The notes beneath the pieces were generated by a model. That model was given only the letters and a program-made list of their open reading frames with translations. It was not told the DNA's origin and made no database searches. The translations under genes and the position numbers were made by a program. Shown here one piece after another: positions 28,131-37,450 of a DNA stretch of 64,000 nucleotides. The stretch covers positions 2,542,001 to 2,606,000 of the forward strand of contig NC_014328.1 in NCBI RefSeq assembly GCF_000143685.1, in the 5' to 3' direction. Positions within the stretch are counted from its first letter, which is position 1; each line of letters opens with the position of its first letter. The stretch is from Clostridium ljungdahlii DSM 13528. GTDB lineage: Bacteria; Bacillota; Clostridia; Clostridiales; Clostridiaceae.

Positions 28131-29300
28131 TCAATCTTTTATTTGCTGCCATTTTTTATTATTTTCTCTTAATTTTAAAACCGTATTACCTATTTCATTT
28201 ACAACAAAGTCCACTTCATCTTCTGTAGTATTTGCTCCTATAGTAAGCCTCAATGAACCCTTTGCTGCATCTCTTGATAATCCTATAGCTGTAAGTACAT
28301 GAGATGGTTCTATTGCCCCTGCTGAACAAGCACTTCCAGTAGACACGCATATTCCAGCTCCATCTAAAGCCATAGCCAAAATCTCACCCTCTATAGAATT
28401 AAAAGTTACATTTATGTTACCTGGAAGTCTATTGTTTTTATCACCATTCAGTTTAGTGCCAGGTATTTTTAAAAGTCCTTCAATTAACTTATCTCTTAAA
28501 TAAATCAATCTATTACTTTCTCTATCCATATTTTTTACAGCAACTTCAATAGCTTTTCCCATTCCAACTATTCCTGCAATATTTTCCGTTCCTGCTCTTC
28601 TTCCCCTTTCCTGTGCTCCACCGTGAATTAAACTATCTATCTTAACTCCCTTTTTTATGTAAAGAGCTCCCATACCTTTAGGTCCATAAAATTTATGGGA
28701 CGCCATAGACAATAAATCTATATTCATAGCTTTAACATCAATCGGTACATTTCCCACTGCTTGAACTGCATCCGTGTGAAACAATATTCCCTTTTTTCTA
28801 CAAAGACTTCCTATTTCTTTTATAGGTTCTATTGTACCTATTTCATTATTTGCAAACATAACAGATATAAGTATAGTATTATCTGTTATACTTTTTTCAA
28901 TTTCATTTAAATTAACCATTCCATATTCATTTACAGGAAGAAAAGTTACTTTAAAACCATGCTCCTCTAAATACTTACAGGTATTTATAACTGCATGATG
29001 TTCTATACCTGTAGTTATTATATGATTTCCTTTACCTTCATTTGCAGATGCAATTCCCTTTATAGCCCAGTTGTCAGATTCAGAACCCCCATTTGTAAAA
29101 AATATTTCATCTCTATTTGCATTTATGGCATCTGCTATCTTTCCTCTAGCTTCAGTTATAGCCATTTTATTTTTTCTAGATATGTGATAAATAGAGGATG
29201 GATTGCCAAAATACTCGGTAAAATATGGACGCATTTCTGCTACTACTTCTGGTTTTACAAAAGTTGTGGCTGCATAATCCATATAGATTTCTGTTTTCAT
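28131..29300 (-). CDS. nifS: Cysteine desulfurase (NifS/IscS family)
   Basis: This PLP enzyme of 389 residues releases persulfide sulfur from cysteine. Visible are [27 protein letters not shown] and the PLP-lysine motif [13 protein letters not shown]. The active-site cysteine loop is [18 protein letters not shown]. It sits in an operon directly before mnmA, the arrangement expected for a desulfurase dedicated to tRNA thiolation. No IscU-type scaffold is adjacent. The ATG at 29300 follows AGGAGAGG. IscS versus NifS naming is not resolvable here. Confidence 0.92.
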   Translation of the reverse strand: MKTEIYMDYAATTFVKPEVVAEMRPYFTEYFGNPSSIYHISRKNKMAITEARGKIADAINANRDEIFFTNGGSESDNWAIKGIASANEGKGNHIITTGIEHHAVINTCKYLEEHGFKVTFLPVNEYGMVNLNEIEKSITDNTILISVMFANNEIGTIEPIKEIGSLCRKKGILFHTDAVQAVGNVPIDVKAMNIDLLSMASHKFYGPKGMGALYIKKGVKIDSLIHGGAQERGRRAGTENIAGIVGMGKAIEVAVKNMDRESNRLIYLRDKLIEGLLKIPGTKLNGDKNNRLPGNINVTFNSIEGEILAMALDGAGICVSTGSACSAGAIEPSHVLTAIGLSRDAAKGSLRLTIGANTTEDEVDFVVNEIGNTVLKLRENNKKWQQIKD

Positions 29301-29366
29301 TATTACCTCTCCTATCAAAGTGTACTTTTTCTGTAGAAATCATAGTGATATACTATAATATACTAT

Positions 29367-29395
29367 ATCATATTTTTAAATATTGCTTTTGTCAA
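29367..29395 (-). promoter_or_regulatory. Promoter of the desulfurase-mnmA operon
   Basis: TTGACA and TATGAT with exactly 17 bases between. The following ATATACTATAATATACTAT direct repeat downstream of the -10 box (29348-29366) may be an operator. Confidence 0.7.
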
Positions 29396-29471
29396 CTATA
29401 GTTAATTGTATAAAAATCTTAAATTATGATATTATAATTTTTATCAAGTATATTAGGAAGGAATTTAAACT

Positions 29472-29858
29472 ATGGGTTCAAAAATTAAAATTAATATATA
29501 TGGAAATAAGGATGCTATAATAACTGGTGATCGCTGTAATAACAAACACAGTGCTTGTTCTGGAAAATGTGAAGGCTGTAAATCTACTAATGGCAGCAAA
29601 ACAATACAGGTAAGAACCTTAGACTTATACTACAATCTAATAAATTTTCTAACTATAAATCATATGGAGGAAAATGTAGATATTCACTTTATAGAATTAG
29701 GTAAAAACACTCCTATAAATGAAGAATCTATAAAAGTAGAGGATACCATAAAAAAAGGATTTGAACCACCTATAACAGTAATCGATGGAATAATAAGATA
29801 TTATGCTGGTATATCAAATGTTTTAGTCTATAGAGATGTATTGGATTTAATTGAATAA
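29472..29858 (+). CDS. Small thioredoxin-like protein of unknown function
   Basis: This 128-residue protein has a cysteine-rich N-terminus (DRCNNKHSACSGKCEGCKS) and a C-terminal PPITVIDGIIRYYAG stretch that could be the cis-proline part of a thioredoxin fold. The layout resembles YuzD-like disulfide oxidoreductase candidates. It is divergent from the desulfurase operon, so a role in sulfur or redox handling is possible but unproven. Start ATG follows AGGAAGG. I do not recognise a named gene. Confidence 0.65.
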   Translation: MGSKIKINIYGNKDAIITGDRCNNKHSACSGKCEGCKSTNGSKTIQVRTLDLYYNLINFLTINHMEENVDIHFIELGKNTPINEESIKVEDTIKKGFEPPITVIDGIIRYYAGISNVLVYRDVLDLIE

Positions 29859-29897
29859 AAGTAATATTTTGAAAAGTTAGAAATTATACAAAATGTG

Positions 29898-29926
29898 TGG
29901 ACAATAATGGAATTATTTTGTATAAT
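29898..29926 (+). promoter_or_regulatory. Promoter of the folT transcription unit
   Basis: TGGACA and TATAAT are 17 bases apart, just upstream of the tetrahydrofolate riboswitch. Confidence 0.7.
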
Positions 29927-29935
29927 TAAGACAAA

Positions 29936-30125
29936 GGTAGCAGAGTAAATATTACGCGTAAAGTGTTAGAGAATGGGAGGTTGTCTCTAAACGAAAAGCT
30001 TAAATAATTTTACTTTATAATTTAAAGCTTACGATGTGATATTGCTTCCGCTGTTACATTAAAGAGATTTTGTACTTACCTCTTTTCTCTTTAATGTGAC
30101 TACATTAAAGAGAAAAGAGGTGTTT
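29936..30125 (+). promoter_or_regulatory. Tetrahydrofolate (THF) riboswitch with terminator
   Basis: The sequence carries the conserved parts of the THF aptamer in order: GCAGAGTA, TTACGCGTAAAGTG, GAATGGGAGGTTGTC, ACGA and, after a long hairpin, ATTGCTTCCGCTG. A terminator hairpin (CTCTTTTCTCTTTAATGT with its complement, 30080-30120) follows, and ACATTAAAGAG at 30056-30066 can pair with its 5' arm as a switch. The downstream gene is a folate-type transporter, the standard target. Confidence 0.9.
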
Positions 30126-30186
30126 CTATGTAGATTTTTTGCTCTGTGTAAATTAATTTAATATTATAACACTGGGGGTAAAAAGT

Positions 30187-30978
30187 ATGAAAAGTAGAAT
30201 GAACACAAAATTTCTTGTTACTACCGCTGTTTTTGTTGCCGTCGCAGTTGTTTTGAGATCGTTTTCTATAGCAATAGCTGCAGGTGGCATACTCACTATG
30301 AGAATAAGTTTTGACGCCATATGTTATATAATGCCTGGTATATTATTTGGACCATTATATGGGGGAATTTCAGGTGGATTAATCGATATACTTGGCTATA
30401 TAATAAGACCTATGGGTGGATACATCCCTTTGTTTACTATAACTAATATAGCAGCTGGTATTTTGCCTGCACTTATATGGAGATATATTAAAAATGCTAA
30501 AGAATATAAAGTAAGGAATTGTTATATTGCTTTCTTTGGATTGCTCTTAGTAGTAGGTTTTTTTAATTTTATCATAATGAAATTTGCATATCATACTACT
30601 TTAGGACAACTACTATCATCTTTAGGAAAAAAATCTCAATACCTTAGTACCGGACTTATGTTAATAGGTGCTATAGGCGTTATTATATTTATAATAAATG
30701 TATTTATTAAGAAAAGTATGGTAAAATCCTATGATTTTGTAAATAACAATTATTTTAAATTAATAATTGCAATTGGTATATCTGGAATTTTAATATGCAC
30801 TATAAATACTTATATATTGCTTATATTTACTCCTGCTCTCATTGCCAAAGGCTTTATGTTCTTATGGATACCTAGAATAATTGAGGCTCTTCTTATGACT
30901 ATAGTAAATTCCTATATAACCTGTATGATTATGTACTGTTATAGCTTATTTCAAGGTAGGGTAGTAAAAAAAGCTTAA
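30187..30978 (+). CDS. folT: Folate ECF transporter S component (FolT)
   Basis: This integral membrane protein of 263 residues has about six helices and the S-component features RISFDAICYIMPGILFGPLYGGISGGLIDILGYII. It would capture folate and use a shared ECF energising module encoded elsewhere. Control by a THF riboswitch supports the substrate. It is somewhat longer than typical FolT (about 180-200), with an extra charged segment and helix in the middle. Start ATG follows GGGGG. Confidence 0.87.
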   Translation: MKSRMNTKFLVTTAVFVAVAVVLRSFSIAIAAGGILTMRISFDAICYIMPGILFGPLYGGISGGLIDILGYIIRPMGGYIPLFTITNIAAGILPALIWRYIKNAKEYKVRNCYIAFFGLLLVVGFFNFIIMKFAYHTTLGQLLSSLGKKSQYLSTGLMLIGAIGVIIFIINVFIKKSMVKSYDFVNNNYFKLIIAIGISGILICTINTYILLIFTPALIAKGFMFLWIPRIIEALLMTIVNSYITCMIMYCYSLFQGRVVKKA

Positions 30979-30988
30979 AACGTAAAAG

Positions 30989-31019
30989 AAATGGGGTCAA
31001 ACAAATGTCCCCATTTTTT
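30989..31019. terminator. Bidirectional terminator between folT and ilvB
   Basis: Arms AAATGGGG and CCCCATTT with a T-run. Confidence 0.8.
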
Positions 31020-31029
31020 ATTTCTCTGT

Positions 31030-32706
31030 TTACTCTTCTACTAAATCCGATATAGCCGCTCCCGGAGGTACAATAGGAAATACCTTTTCTTTCCTATCTA
31101 TATCACATTCTATAATTACAGGTTCATTTAAGTCAAGAGCTTCCTTTAAGCATTTCTCTACCTGGCTATTGTCTTCTATCTTAAAAGTCTTTATACCATA
31201 CGCTTCTCCAAGTTTCATGAAATCAACATCTGGTCCAAGTTCTGTATTTGAAAACCTCTTTCCATAGAACATATCCTGCCATTGATATACCATGCCTAAT
31301 GCACGATTATTTAAAAGCAATTGTACAATAGGGAGCTTATATTTGGCAACAGTAGCAAGCTCTGTAGAATTCATTTTAAAGCTCCCATCCCCTGCTACAT
31401 TTATTACCTTTTTCCCTGGATTACCCATAGATGCTCCTATAGAAGCTCCAAGTCCGAAGCCCATAGTTCCAAGTCCGCCTGAAGATACAAATGTTCTTGG
31501 CTTTAAGAATTTAAAATATTGTGCAGTCCAAATTTGATTTTGGCCAACTTCTGTAGTAACTATGCATTCTCCTCCTGTAAGATTATACAAGGTATCCATT
31601 ATAAACTTAGGACTTAATTTACATTCTTTAAAAGGTTCACACTGTTCACTTTTCCACTGTTTTATTTTCTCCATCCAATCCCTGTGGTCGGCCTTTTCTA
31701 ACTTGCAATTAATCTTTTGAAGTACCTCTTTTACATCTCCTTTTATTGCTACATCTATATCCACGTTTTTGCCAAACTCCTTAGGGTCAATGTCTATGTG
31801 TATTATTCTTGCTTTTGGAGCAAAGGCACTTACCTTGCTTATAACCCTATCACTAAACCTAGCTCCTATAGCTATTAATAAGTCACAATTACTTACTGCA
31901 TAATTTGAGCAACGGCTTCCATGCATTCCAACCATACCCATATAATATTCATTGTTTCCCGGGAAAGCTCCTATTCCCATAAGTGAACAGGTAATTGGTG
32001 AATCTATTTTTTCTACAAGTTCCATCAATTCATTTTGAGCTCCTGATGTGACAGTTCCTCCACCTGAATAAATTACAGGTCTCTCACTCCTATTTATCAT
32101 ATCTATTGCCTTATTTAAACTGTCTCCATACTCATTTAAATTAAAATATTTCTTTTCTTTAATTTCAGAAAGCTTACTTCTAAAAGGCTCATATTCTACT
32201 TCAGCTGATTGTACGTCTTTAGGTATATCTACTACTACAGGTCCTGGTCTTCCACTAACTGCAATTTGAAATGCCTCTCTTACAGTATCAGCTAAATCCT
32301 CTACCTTTTCTACAATGCAACTTTTCTTAGTTATGGATGCAGTAATATCTTTAATATTTACTTCTTGAAAAGAATCCTTTCCAAGAAGACTTCTCGCAAC
32401 CTGTCCTGTAAATACTACAATAGGTACGGAATCCATATAAGCTGTAGCAATTGCTGTAACCGTATTAGTAGCTCCCGGCCCTGATGTTGCAATTACAACT
32501 CCTACCTTTCCTGTAGATCTTGCATATCCATCTGCAGCATGAGCAGCCCCTTGTTCATGTGAAGTCGATATGTGAGTTATCTTTCCCTTAGCAGCATATA
32601 GTGCATCATAAATAGGTAAAACAGCTCCTCCCGGATATCCGAATACAGTATCTACACCTTGCTCCATCATACATTTTAATAGTACTTCAGCTCCCTTTAT
32701 TTTCAT
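31030..32706 (-). CDS. ilvB: Acetolactate synthase large subunit
   Basis: This ThDP enzyme of 558 residues condenses two pyruvates to acetolactate, feeding valine/leucine/isoleucine synthesis and, in acetogens, acetoin and butanediol. The N-terminal segment shows FGYPGGAVLPIYDAL and the catalytic Glu in THISTSHEQGAAHAADGYAR. A quinone/FAD-type middle contains GPGATNTVTAIATAYMDSVPIV, and the ThDP-binding motif is NVAGDGSFKMNSTEL. It matches the anabolic, FAD-containing form. No ilvN regulatory subunit is adjacent. An isoleucine-type T-box lies upstream. Start ATG follows AAGGGGGAC. Confidence 0.93.
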   Translation of the reverse strand: MKIKGAEVLLKCMMEQGVDTVFGYPGGAVLPIYDALYAAKGKITHISTSHEQGAAHAADGYARSTGKVGVVIATSGPGATNTVTAIATAYMDSVPIVVFTGQVARSLLGKDSFQEVNIKDITASITKKSCIVEKVEDLADTVREAFQIAVSGRPGPVVVDIPKDVQSAEVEYEPFRSKLSEIKEKKYFNLNEYGDSLNKAIDMINRSERPVIYSGGGTVTSGAQNELMELVEKIDSPITCSLMGIGAFPGNNEYYMGMVGMHGSRCSNYAVSNCDLLIAIGARFSDRVISKVSAFAPKARIIHIDIDPKEFGKNVDIDVAIKGDVKEVLQKINCKLEKADHRDWMEKIKQWKSEQCEPFKECKLSPKFIMDTLYNLTGGECIVTTEVGQNQIWTAQYFKFLKPRTFVSSGGLGTMGFGLGASIGASMGNPGKKVINVAGDGSFKMNSTELATVAKYKLPIVQLLLNNRALGMVYQWQDMFYGKRFSNTELGPDVDFMKLGEAYGIKTFKIEDNSQVEKCLKEALDLNEPVIIECDIDRKEKVFPIVPPGAAISDLVEE

Positions 32707-32889
32707 ATCTAAGTCCCCCTTTTATTTATATATTAATCAATTATTTTATCAAATAATATAATAATTTATACTTAGTTAGACTAAAAAATAGATTGCTTGT
32801 TATTTTTTTCACATACTTATTTATTCTTTTTTTACACTTATTTACTTAATTAAGTTAGAATTACACCTTTTATATTATATTTATATAAT

Positions 32890-33075
32890 ATAAAAGACCA
32901 AACTTCTGCCCTCTGGGGCGAGAAGTTTGGTCCGCGGTACCACCCAATTTTTTACTTAATTCAATTAACGGCTCTGCCGGTATAACTTACTTATATTTCA
33001 GTTAAACAACTCCAGGGTGATTTTCACTAGCTAATAATTTATGAGCTTTCACCTAACCTCATTCTCTTTGAAATC
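32890..33075 (-). promoter_or_regulatory. T-box leader of ilvB, probable isoleucine specifier (ATC)
   Basis: The minus strand has TGGGTGGTACCGCGG (32932-32946), a strong terminator hairpin with arms GACCAAACTTCT and AGAAGTTTGGTC (32896-32932) and a short stem I. The specifier position reads gaaaATCAcc, with ATC at 33019-33021, an isoleucine codon. This fits control of acetolactate synthase by uncharged tRNA-Ile. Confidence 0.92.
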
Positions 33076-33248
33076 TTTCACTAATTACTCTTCCCTATCC
33101 TAATTTTTACTATATAATTTTCAATTTAATTACACTTTCACATTTAGTATATGTTTTAATAATACTATCTTATTTTTTAAATGTCAATAACTTTTTTAAT
33201 TTTTTAGAAAATAAATTCAAAAATATACATAAATCCCTAAACTGCTAA

Positions 33249-33284
33249 AAAATCAGGCCATGCTATATAAACATGACCTAATAA
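33249..33284 (-). terminator. Terminator after the first amino-acid permease gene
   Basis: Imperfect hairpin ATCAGGCCATG / CATGACCTAAT followed by a T-run on the minus strand. Confidence 0.65.
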
Positions 33285-33291
33285 GCAGAAA

Positions 33292-34710
33292 TTATTTTGC
33301 TGCATCTTGTGTACTTGCCAAATCTTCATCGTTCATAACACTGTGACTATTTCCATATACAAAGTATATTATAAGTCCAACAACAAGCCATACTGCAAAT
33401 CTTACCAAAGTTACCTTTTGCAGATTGATTATTAAGAAAGCACAAGCTATCATAGCAAAAATAGGTGTAACCGGTGAAAATGGAACTTTAAATGATCTAG
33501 GTCTATCCGGTTCTCTTTTTCTTAAAACTATAACTGATGCAGATACTATTATAAATGCTGCTAGTGTACCTATATTAGTTAGTTCTGAGACAACACTTAT
33601 TGGTGTAAATCCAGCTATTATCATAGTTATAATACCAACAAGTAAAGTACTTTTTACAGGTGTATGGAACCTTTGATTAACCTGTCCAAATACTCTAGGC
33701 AAAAGTCCATCCCTTGACATTGCAAACAATACACGAGTTTGGCCAAATAACATAACAATTAAAACTGAAGTTAGTCCACAAATTGCACCAACTGAAACTA
33801 AAGCTGATCCCCAATTTATTCCTACTTGCTGAAGTGCAAAAGCTACTGGAGCTGCTGTATCATTAAATTTAAGATATGGAACCATTCCTGTTAATATAGC
33901 TGATACTGCAATATATAATACAGTACAAATTATCAAAGATGCTATAATTCCTCTAGGTAAATCCTTCTTTGGATCCTTTACTTCTTCTGCTGCAGTGGAA
34001 ACCGCATCAAATCCTATATAAGCAAAGAATATTACTGATGCTCCTGAAAAAACTCCTTTCCATCCATAAGGCATAAATGGATGCCAGTTTGCAGGATGAA
34101 CATGTCTAACACCTAATACTATAAATAAAAGTACTACTGCTAATTTTATAGCAACTATTATATTATTTGTAGTTGCGCTTTGTTTTACACCTGCTACCAA
34201 TATACCTGTGATTACTACAAGTATAGCTACTGCAGGTAAATTTACTAGTCCACCTTCAAAAGGTGCTTTTGTAATAATATCCGGAAGTTTTATACCTAAA
34301 TCGCCTAAAATACTAACAAAATATCCACTCCATCCAATTGCAACTGTGCCAACTGAAAAAGCATACTCAAGAATTAAATCCCATCCTATGATCCAGGCCC
34401 AAAATTCTCCAAGTGCCGCATAACCATAAGTGTATGCACTTCCTGCTACAGGAACCATTGCTGCTATCTCTGCATAGCAAAGTGCTGCAAATCCACAAGC
34501 AAGTCCTGCTATAATAAATGAAATTACAAGTGCTGGTCCAGAATATTTTGCTGCCGCTATTCCTGTCAGTACAAATATCCCTGTACCTACTATCGCCCCT
34601 ATACCTAACATAGTAAGTTCGAAAGCTCCTAATGATTTCTCTAAGGAATTTTTTCCCTTAGTCTCTGCCAAAAGACTTTCGATGGGTTTTGTTCTAAAAA
34701 TATTTTTCAT
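33292..34710 (-). CDS. Amino-acid permease, APC family (YfnA-like), downstream copy
   Basis: This 472-residue permease has about twelve membrane helices and the APC signatures GIGAIVGTGIFVLTGIAAA and FAALCYAEIAAMVPVAGSAYTYGYAALGE. It ends in a short charged tail (VMNDEDLASTQDAAK). It is nearly identical to the gene at 35190-36602, differing mainly in the first 35 residues and the C-terminus. Members of this CAT-like group import cationic or branched amino acids. The substrate is not determined. It has its own upstream gap and terminator, so it is probably transcribed separately from its twin. Confidence 0.9.
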   Translation of the reverse strand: MKNIFRTKPIESLLAETKGKNSLEKSLGAFELTMLGIGAIVGTGIFVLTGIAAAKYSGPALVISFIIAGLACGFAALCYAEIAAMVPVAGSAYTYGYAALGEFWAWIIGWDLILEYAFSVGTVAIGWSGYFVSILGDLGIKLPDIITKAPFEGGLVNLPAVAILVVITGILVAGVKQSATTNNIIVAIKLAVVLLFIVLGVRHVHPANWHPFMPYGWKGVFSGASVIFFAYIGFDAVSTAAEEVKDPKKDLPRGIIASLIICTVLYIAVSAILTGMVPYLKFNDTAAPVAFALQQVGINWGSALVSVGAICGLTSVLIVMLFGQTRVLFAMSRDGLLPRVFGQVNQRFHTPVKSTLLVGIITMIIAGFTPISVVSELTNIGTLAAFIIVSASVIVLRKREPDRPRSFKVPFSPVTPIFAMIACAFLIINLQKVTLVRFAVWLVVGLIIYFVYGNSHSVMNDEDLASTQDAAK

Positions 34711-35097
34711 ACGTCAATTGCCCCCCTAAATTTAACTGAAAAACAACACTGTCATTCTATAATGTCATGCCAGTATTATTTCTAAAAATGAATTTATTAT
34801 TAATAATACCACCATTTTTTATACAATTCAATATGATTTTATGATTTTTGCATATATTTTTTTAATGTTTAATAATTTTAATAGGTGTATATTTATAATT
34901 ATTTAATATGCACTTATACATTGAAATGCATACTTTTAGTTTATTCAATTATGCAAAATGCATAGATTATACAATTTATTTATGAATTATATTTATCTGA
35001 ATATTTAAAAAATAAATTTATTTTATACTGTTCTGTACAGTTTGTGAATTTTTTATATTCTTTATTGGTTATATATCATTTGTATAACAACAGTAAA
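34711..35097. other. Intergenic region between the tandem permease genes
   Basis: Very AT-rich promoter region of the downstream permease gene. It contains copies of ATGCAT and AATTCAAT/ATTGAA but no gene or clear operator. Confidence 0.4.
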
Positions 35098-35157
35098 AAA
35101 CTAGGTATAGCAAATTTACTATACCTAGTTTTTTAGGTGGAGTTAAACTCCACCTAA
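35098..35157 (-). terminator. Terminator and following palindrome after the upstream permease gene
   Basis: A perfect hairpin with arms AACTAGGTATAG and CTATACCTAGTT and a T-run (35100-35131) is next to a second palindrome, AGGTGGAGTTAAACTCCACCT (35134-35154). Confidence 0.75.
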
Positions 35158-35189
35158 TATTAAACTAATATTAAATTTTATATATCTCT

Positions 35190-36602
35190 TTACATAGCAC
35201 TTTCGTCAATTGAATTATCTCCACTTACAGTGCTGTGTTTATACCCATATACAAAGTATAATACGAGTCCTATAACAAGCCACACTGCAAATCTTACCAA
35301 AGTTATCTTTTGCAGATTGAATATTAAGAAAGCACAAGCTGCCATAGAAAGAACAGGTGTAACCGGTGAAAACGGAACTTTGAATGTTCTAGGTCTATCT
35401 GGTTCCTTTTTCCTTAAAACTATAACTGATGCAGATACTATTATAAATGCTGCTAGCGTACCTACGTTAGTCAATTCGGAAACAACGCCTATTGGTGTAA
35501 ATCCAGCTACTATCATAGTTATAATACCAACAAGTAAAGTACTTTTTACAGGTGTATGGAACCTTTGATCAACGTGTCCAAATACTCTAGGTAAAAGTCC
35601 ATCCCTTGACATTGCAAATAATATACGAGTTTGACCAAACATCATAACAATTAAAACTGAAGTCAGTCCACAAATTGCACCAACTGAAACTAAAGCTGAT
35701 CCCCAATTTATTCCTACCTGCTGAAGTGCAAAAGCTACTGGAGCTGCTGTTTCTTTAAATTTCAGATATGGAACCATTCCTGTTAATATGGCTGATACTA
35801 CAATATATAATACAGTACATATTATTAAAGATGCTATAATTCCTCTAGGTAAATCCTTCTGTGGATTTCTTACTTCTTCTGCTGCAGTGGAAACTGCATC
35901 AAATCCTATATAAGCAAAGAATATTACTGATGCTCCTGAGAAAACTCCCTTCCATCCATAAGGCATAAATGGATGCCAATTTGCAGTATTAACATGGCTA
36001 ACGCCTAATACTATGAACAAAAGTACTACTGCTAACTTTATAGCAACTATTATATTATTTGTAGTTGCACTTTGTTTTACACCTGCTACCAATATGCCTG
36101 TTATTACTACAAGTATAGCTACTGCAGGTAAGTTTATTAGTCCGCCTTCAAAAGGTGCTTTTGTAATAGCTGTTGGAAGTTTTAGTCCCAAATCAGCTAC
36201 AATACTAGTAAAGTAGCCGCTCCATCCAATTGCAACTGTGCCAATTGCAAAAGCATATTCAAGAATTAAGTCCCATCCTATAATCCAGGCCCAAAATTCT
36301 CCAAGTGCCGCATAACCATAAGTGTATGCACTTCCTGCTACAGGAACCATTGCTGCTATCTCTGCATAACAAAGTGCTGCAAATCCACAAGCAAGTCCTG
36401 CTATAATAAATGAAATTACAAGTGCTGGTCCAGAATAGTTTGCTGCTGCTATTCCTGTTAATACAAATATACCTGTACCTATAATTGCGCCTATGCCTAG
36501 CATAGTAAGTTCAAAAGAGCCTAATACTTTGGACAAGCCATCCTTTCCTTTAGTCTCTGCTAAAAGACTTTCAATAGGCTTGGTTCTAAAAATATTTTTC
36601 AT
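35190..36602 (-). CDS. Amino-acid permease, APC family (YfnA-like), upstream copy
   Basis: This 470-residue APC permease shares almost the whole sequence of the gene at 33292-34710, including MKNIFRTKPIESLLAETKGK, GIGAIIGTGIFVLTGIAAANYSGPALV and the PYGWKGVFSGASVIFFAYIGFDA segment. The C-terminal tail (TVSGDNSIDESAM) differs. The two genes lie head-to-tail and clearly arose by tandem duplication, followed by divergence of the termini. Start ATG follows an AGGGGGAG site. Substrate unknown. Confidence 0.9.
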   Translation of the reverse strand: MKNIFRTKPIESLLAETKGKDGLSKVLGSFELTMLGIGAIIGTGIFVLTGIAAANYSGPALVISFIIAGLACGFAALCYAEIAAMVPVAGSAYTYGYAALGEFWAWIIGWDLILEYAFAIGTVAIGWSGYFTSIVADLGLKLPTAITKAPFEGGLINLPAVAILVVITGILVAGVKQSATTNNIIVAIKLAVVLLFIVLGVSHVNTANWHPFMPYGWKGVFSGASVIFFAYIGFDAVSTAAEEVRNPQKDLPRGIIASLIICTVLYIVVSAILTGMVPYLKFKETAAPVAFALQQVGINWGSALVSVGAICGLTSVLIVMMFGQTRILFAMSRDGLLPRVFGHVDQRFHTPVKSTLLVGIITMIVAGFTPIGVVSELTNVGTLAAFIIVSASVIVLRKKEPDRPRTFKVPFSPVTPVLSMAACAFLIFNLQKITLVRFAVWLVIGLVLYFVYGYKHSTVSGDNSIDESAM

Positions 36603-36898
36603 ACAGTATCTCCCCCTTATAAATAAAATGAATAATAAATTATTTTTAAAATGAATATTTTATTAATCATATCATCATTTTTTGTATAATTCAATATCAT
36701 TTAATAAAATTGTTGTAAAAAATAATAGGTATTTTTATAACATTGTAAAATAATCCTTGCTATTTTATCTTTATTAGAAAATATGCTTATATTTTTTTGA
36801 ATTGAATTTTTTTGCTTTATTCAATAATTTCTCTGGTATCTATTATATAATTCCTCATTTTAATTCAACTTATACATGAAAATCTTTTAACTATAGGA

Positions 36899-37152
36899 CA
36901 GAGGACAATTGACAGTGGACAGTTAAGGATGATTTTTCTCCGCTATACTACGAAAAATCTTCAATTTGAAAGAAACTTATGTTCTTTTATTTTTAATTGG
37001 TGCTCTTTTAGTAAGTAATTATCTGAAAATCATACATTTTACATACCTACTTAAGCGATATTTTGCTTTAGCAAAACAAGCTTAAAAATAAATTAGTTTT
37101 CTGATGTACAGAGGAAAACTCACCTTCATTGTCCTCTGTCAATTGTCCTCTG
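36899..37152. mobile_element. MITE-like element with 17-bp terminal inverted repeats
   Basis: CAGAGGACAATTGACAG at 36899-36915 is exactly inverted at 37136-37152. The 220 bases between carry internal hairpins (GATTTTTC / GAAAAATC, 36931-36959) and no reading frame of note. Flanks also hold partial direct copies of the GGACA-type end. Short non-coding elements with this kind of end are usual for non-autonomous transposons in clostridia. Confidence 0.65.
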
Positions 37153-37450
37153 AAAAGTTGCTTCGCAATATTTTATATTAATTCAAAATTTTATATGTGC
37201 TAAAGTTGAGTAAAAGTTAAATATGCAAGTCCAAGTCCATCATATTCCTTATTGGAACTATAATTGGACTTTTAGCATTGATTAAAATCAGTCAAAAGTG
37301 TTATTTTACATGATATTATCTATCGTGAATTGGATGGATGATATTTTTGGCAAAAAAAATATGAATAAATTCATATTTTTGCTTGCAATTAGCCTTACAT
37401 TTTAATATAATATAGTTATGAAATTTAGATATAAATGTGAGGTGAGGCAA

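Noticed and set aside
36603..37450. CRISPR or direct-repeat array near 37 kb
   Set aside because: Repeats are only the two inverted ends of one MITE-like element and a few short partial copies; no spacers are present.
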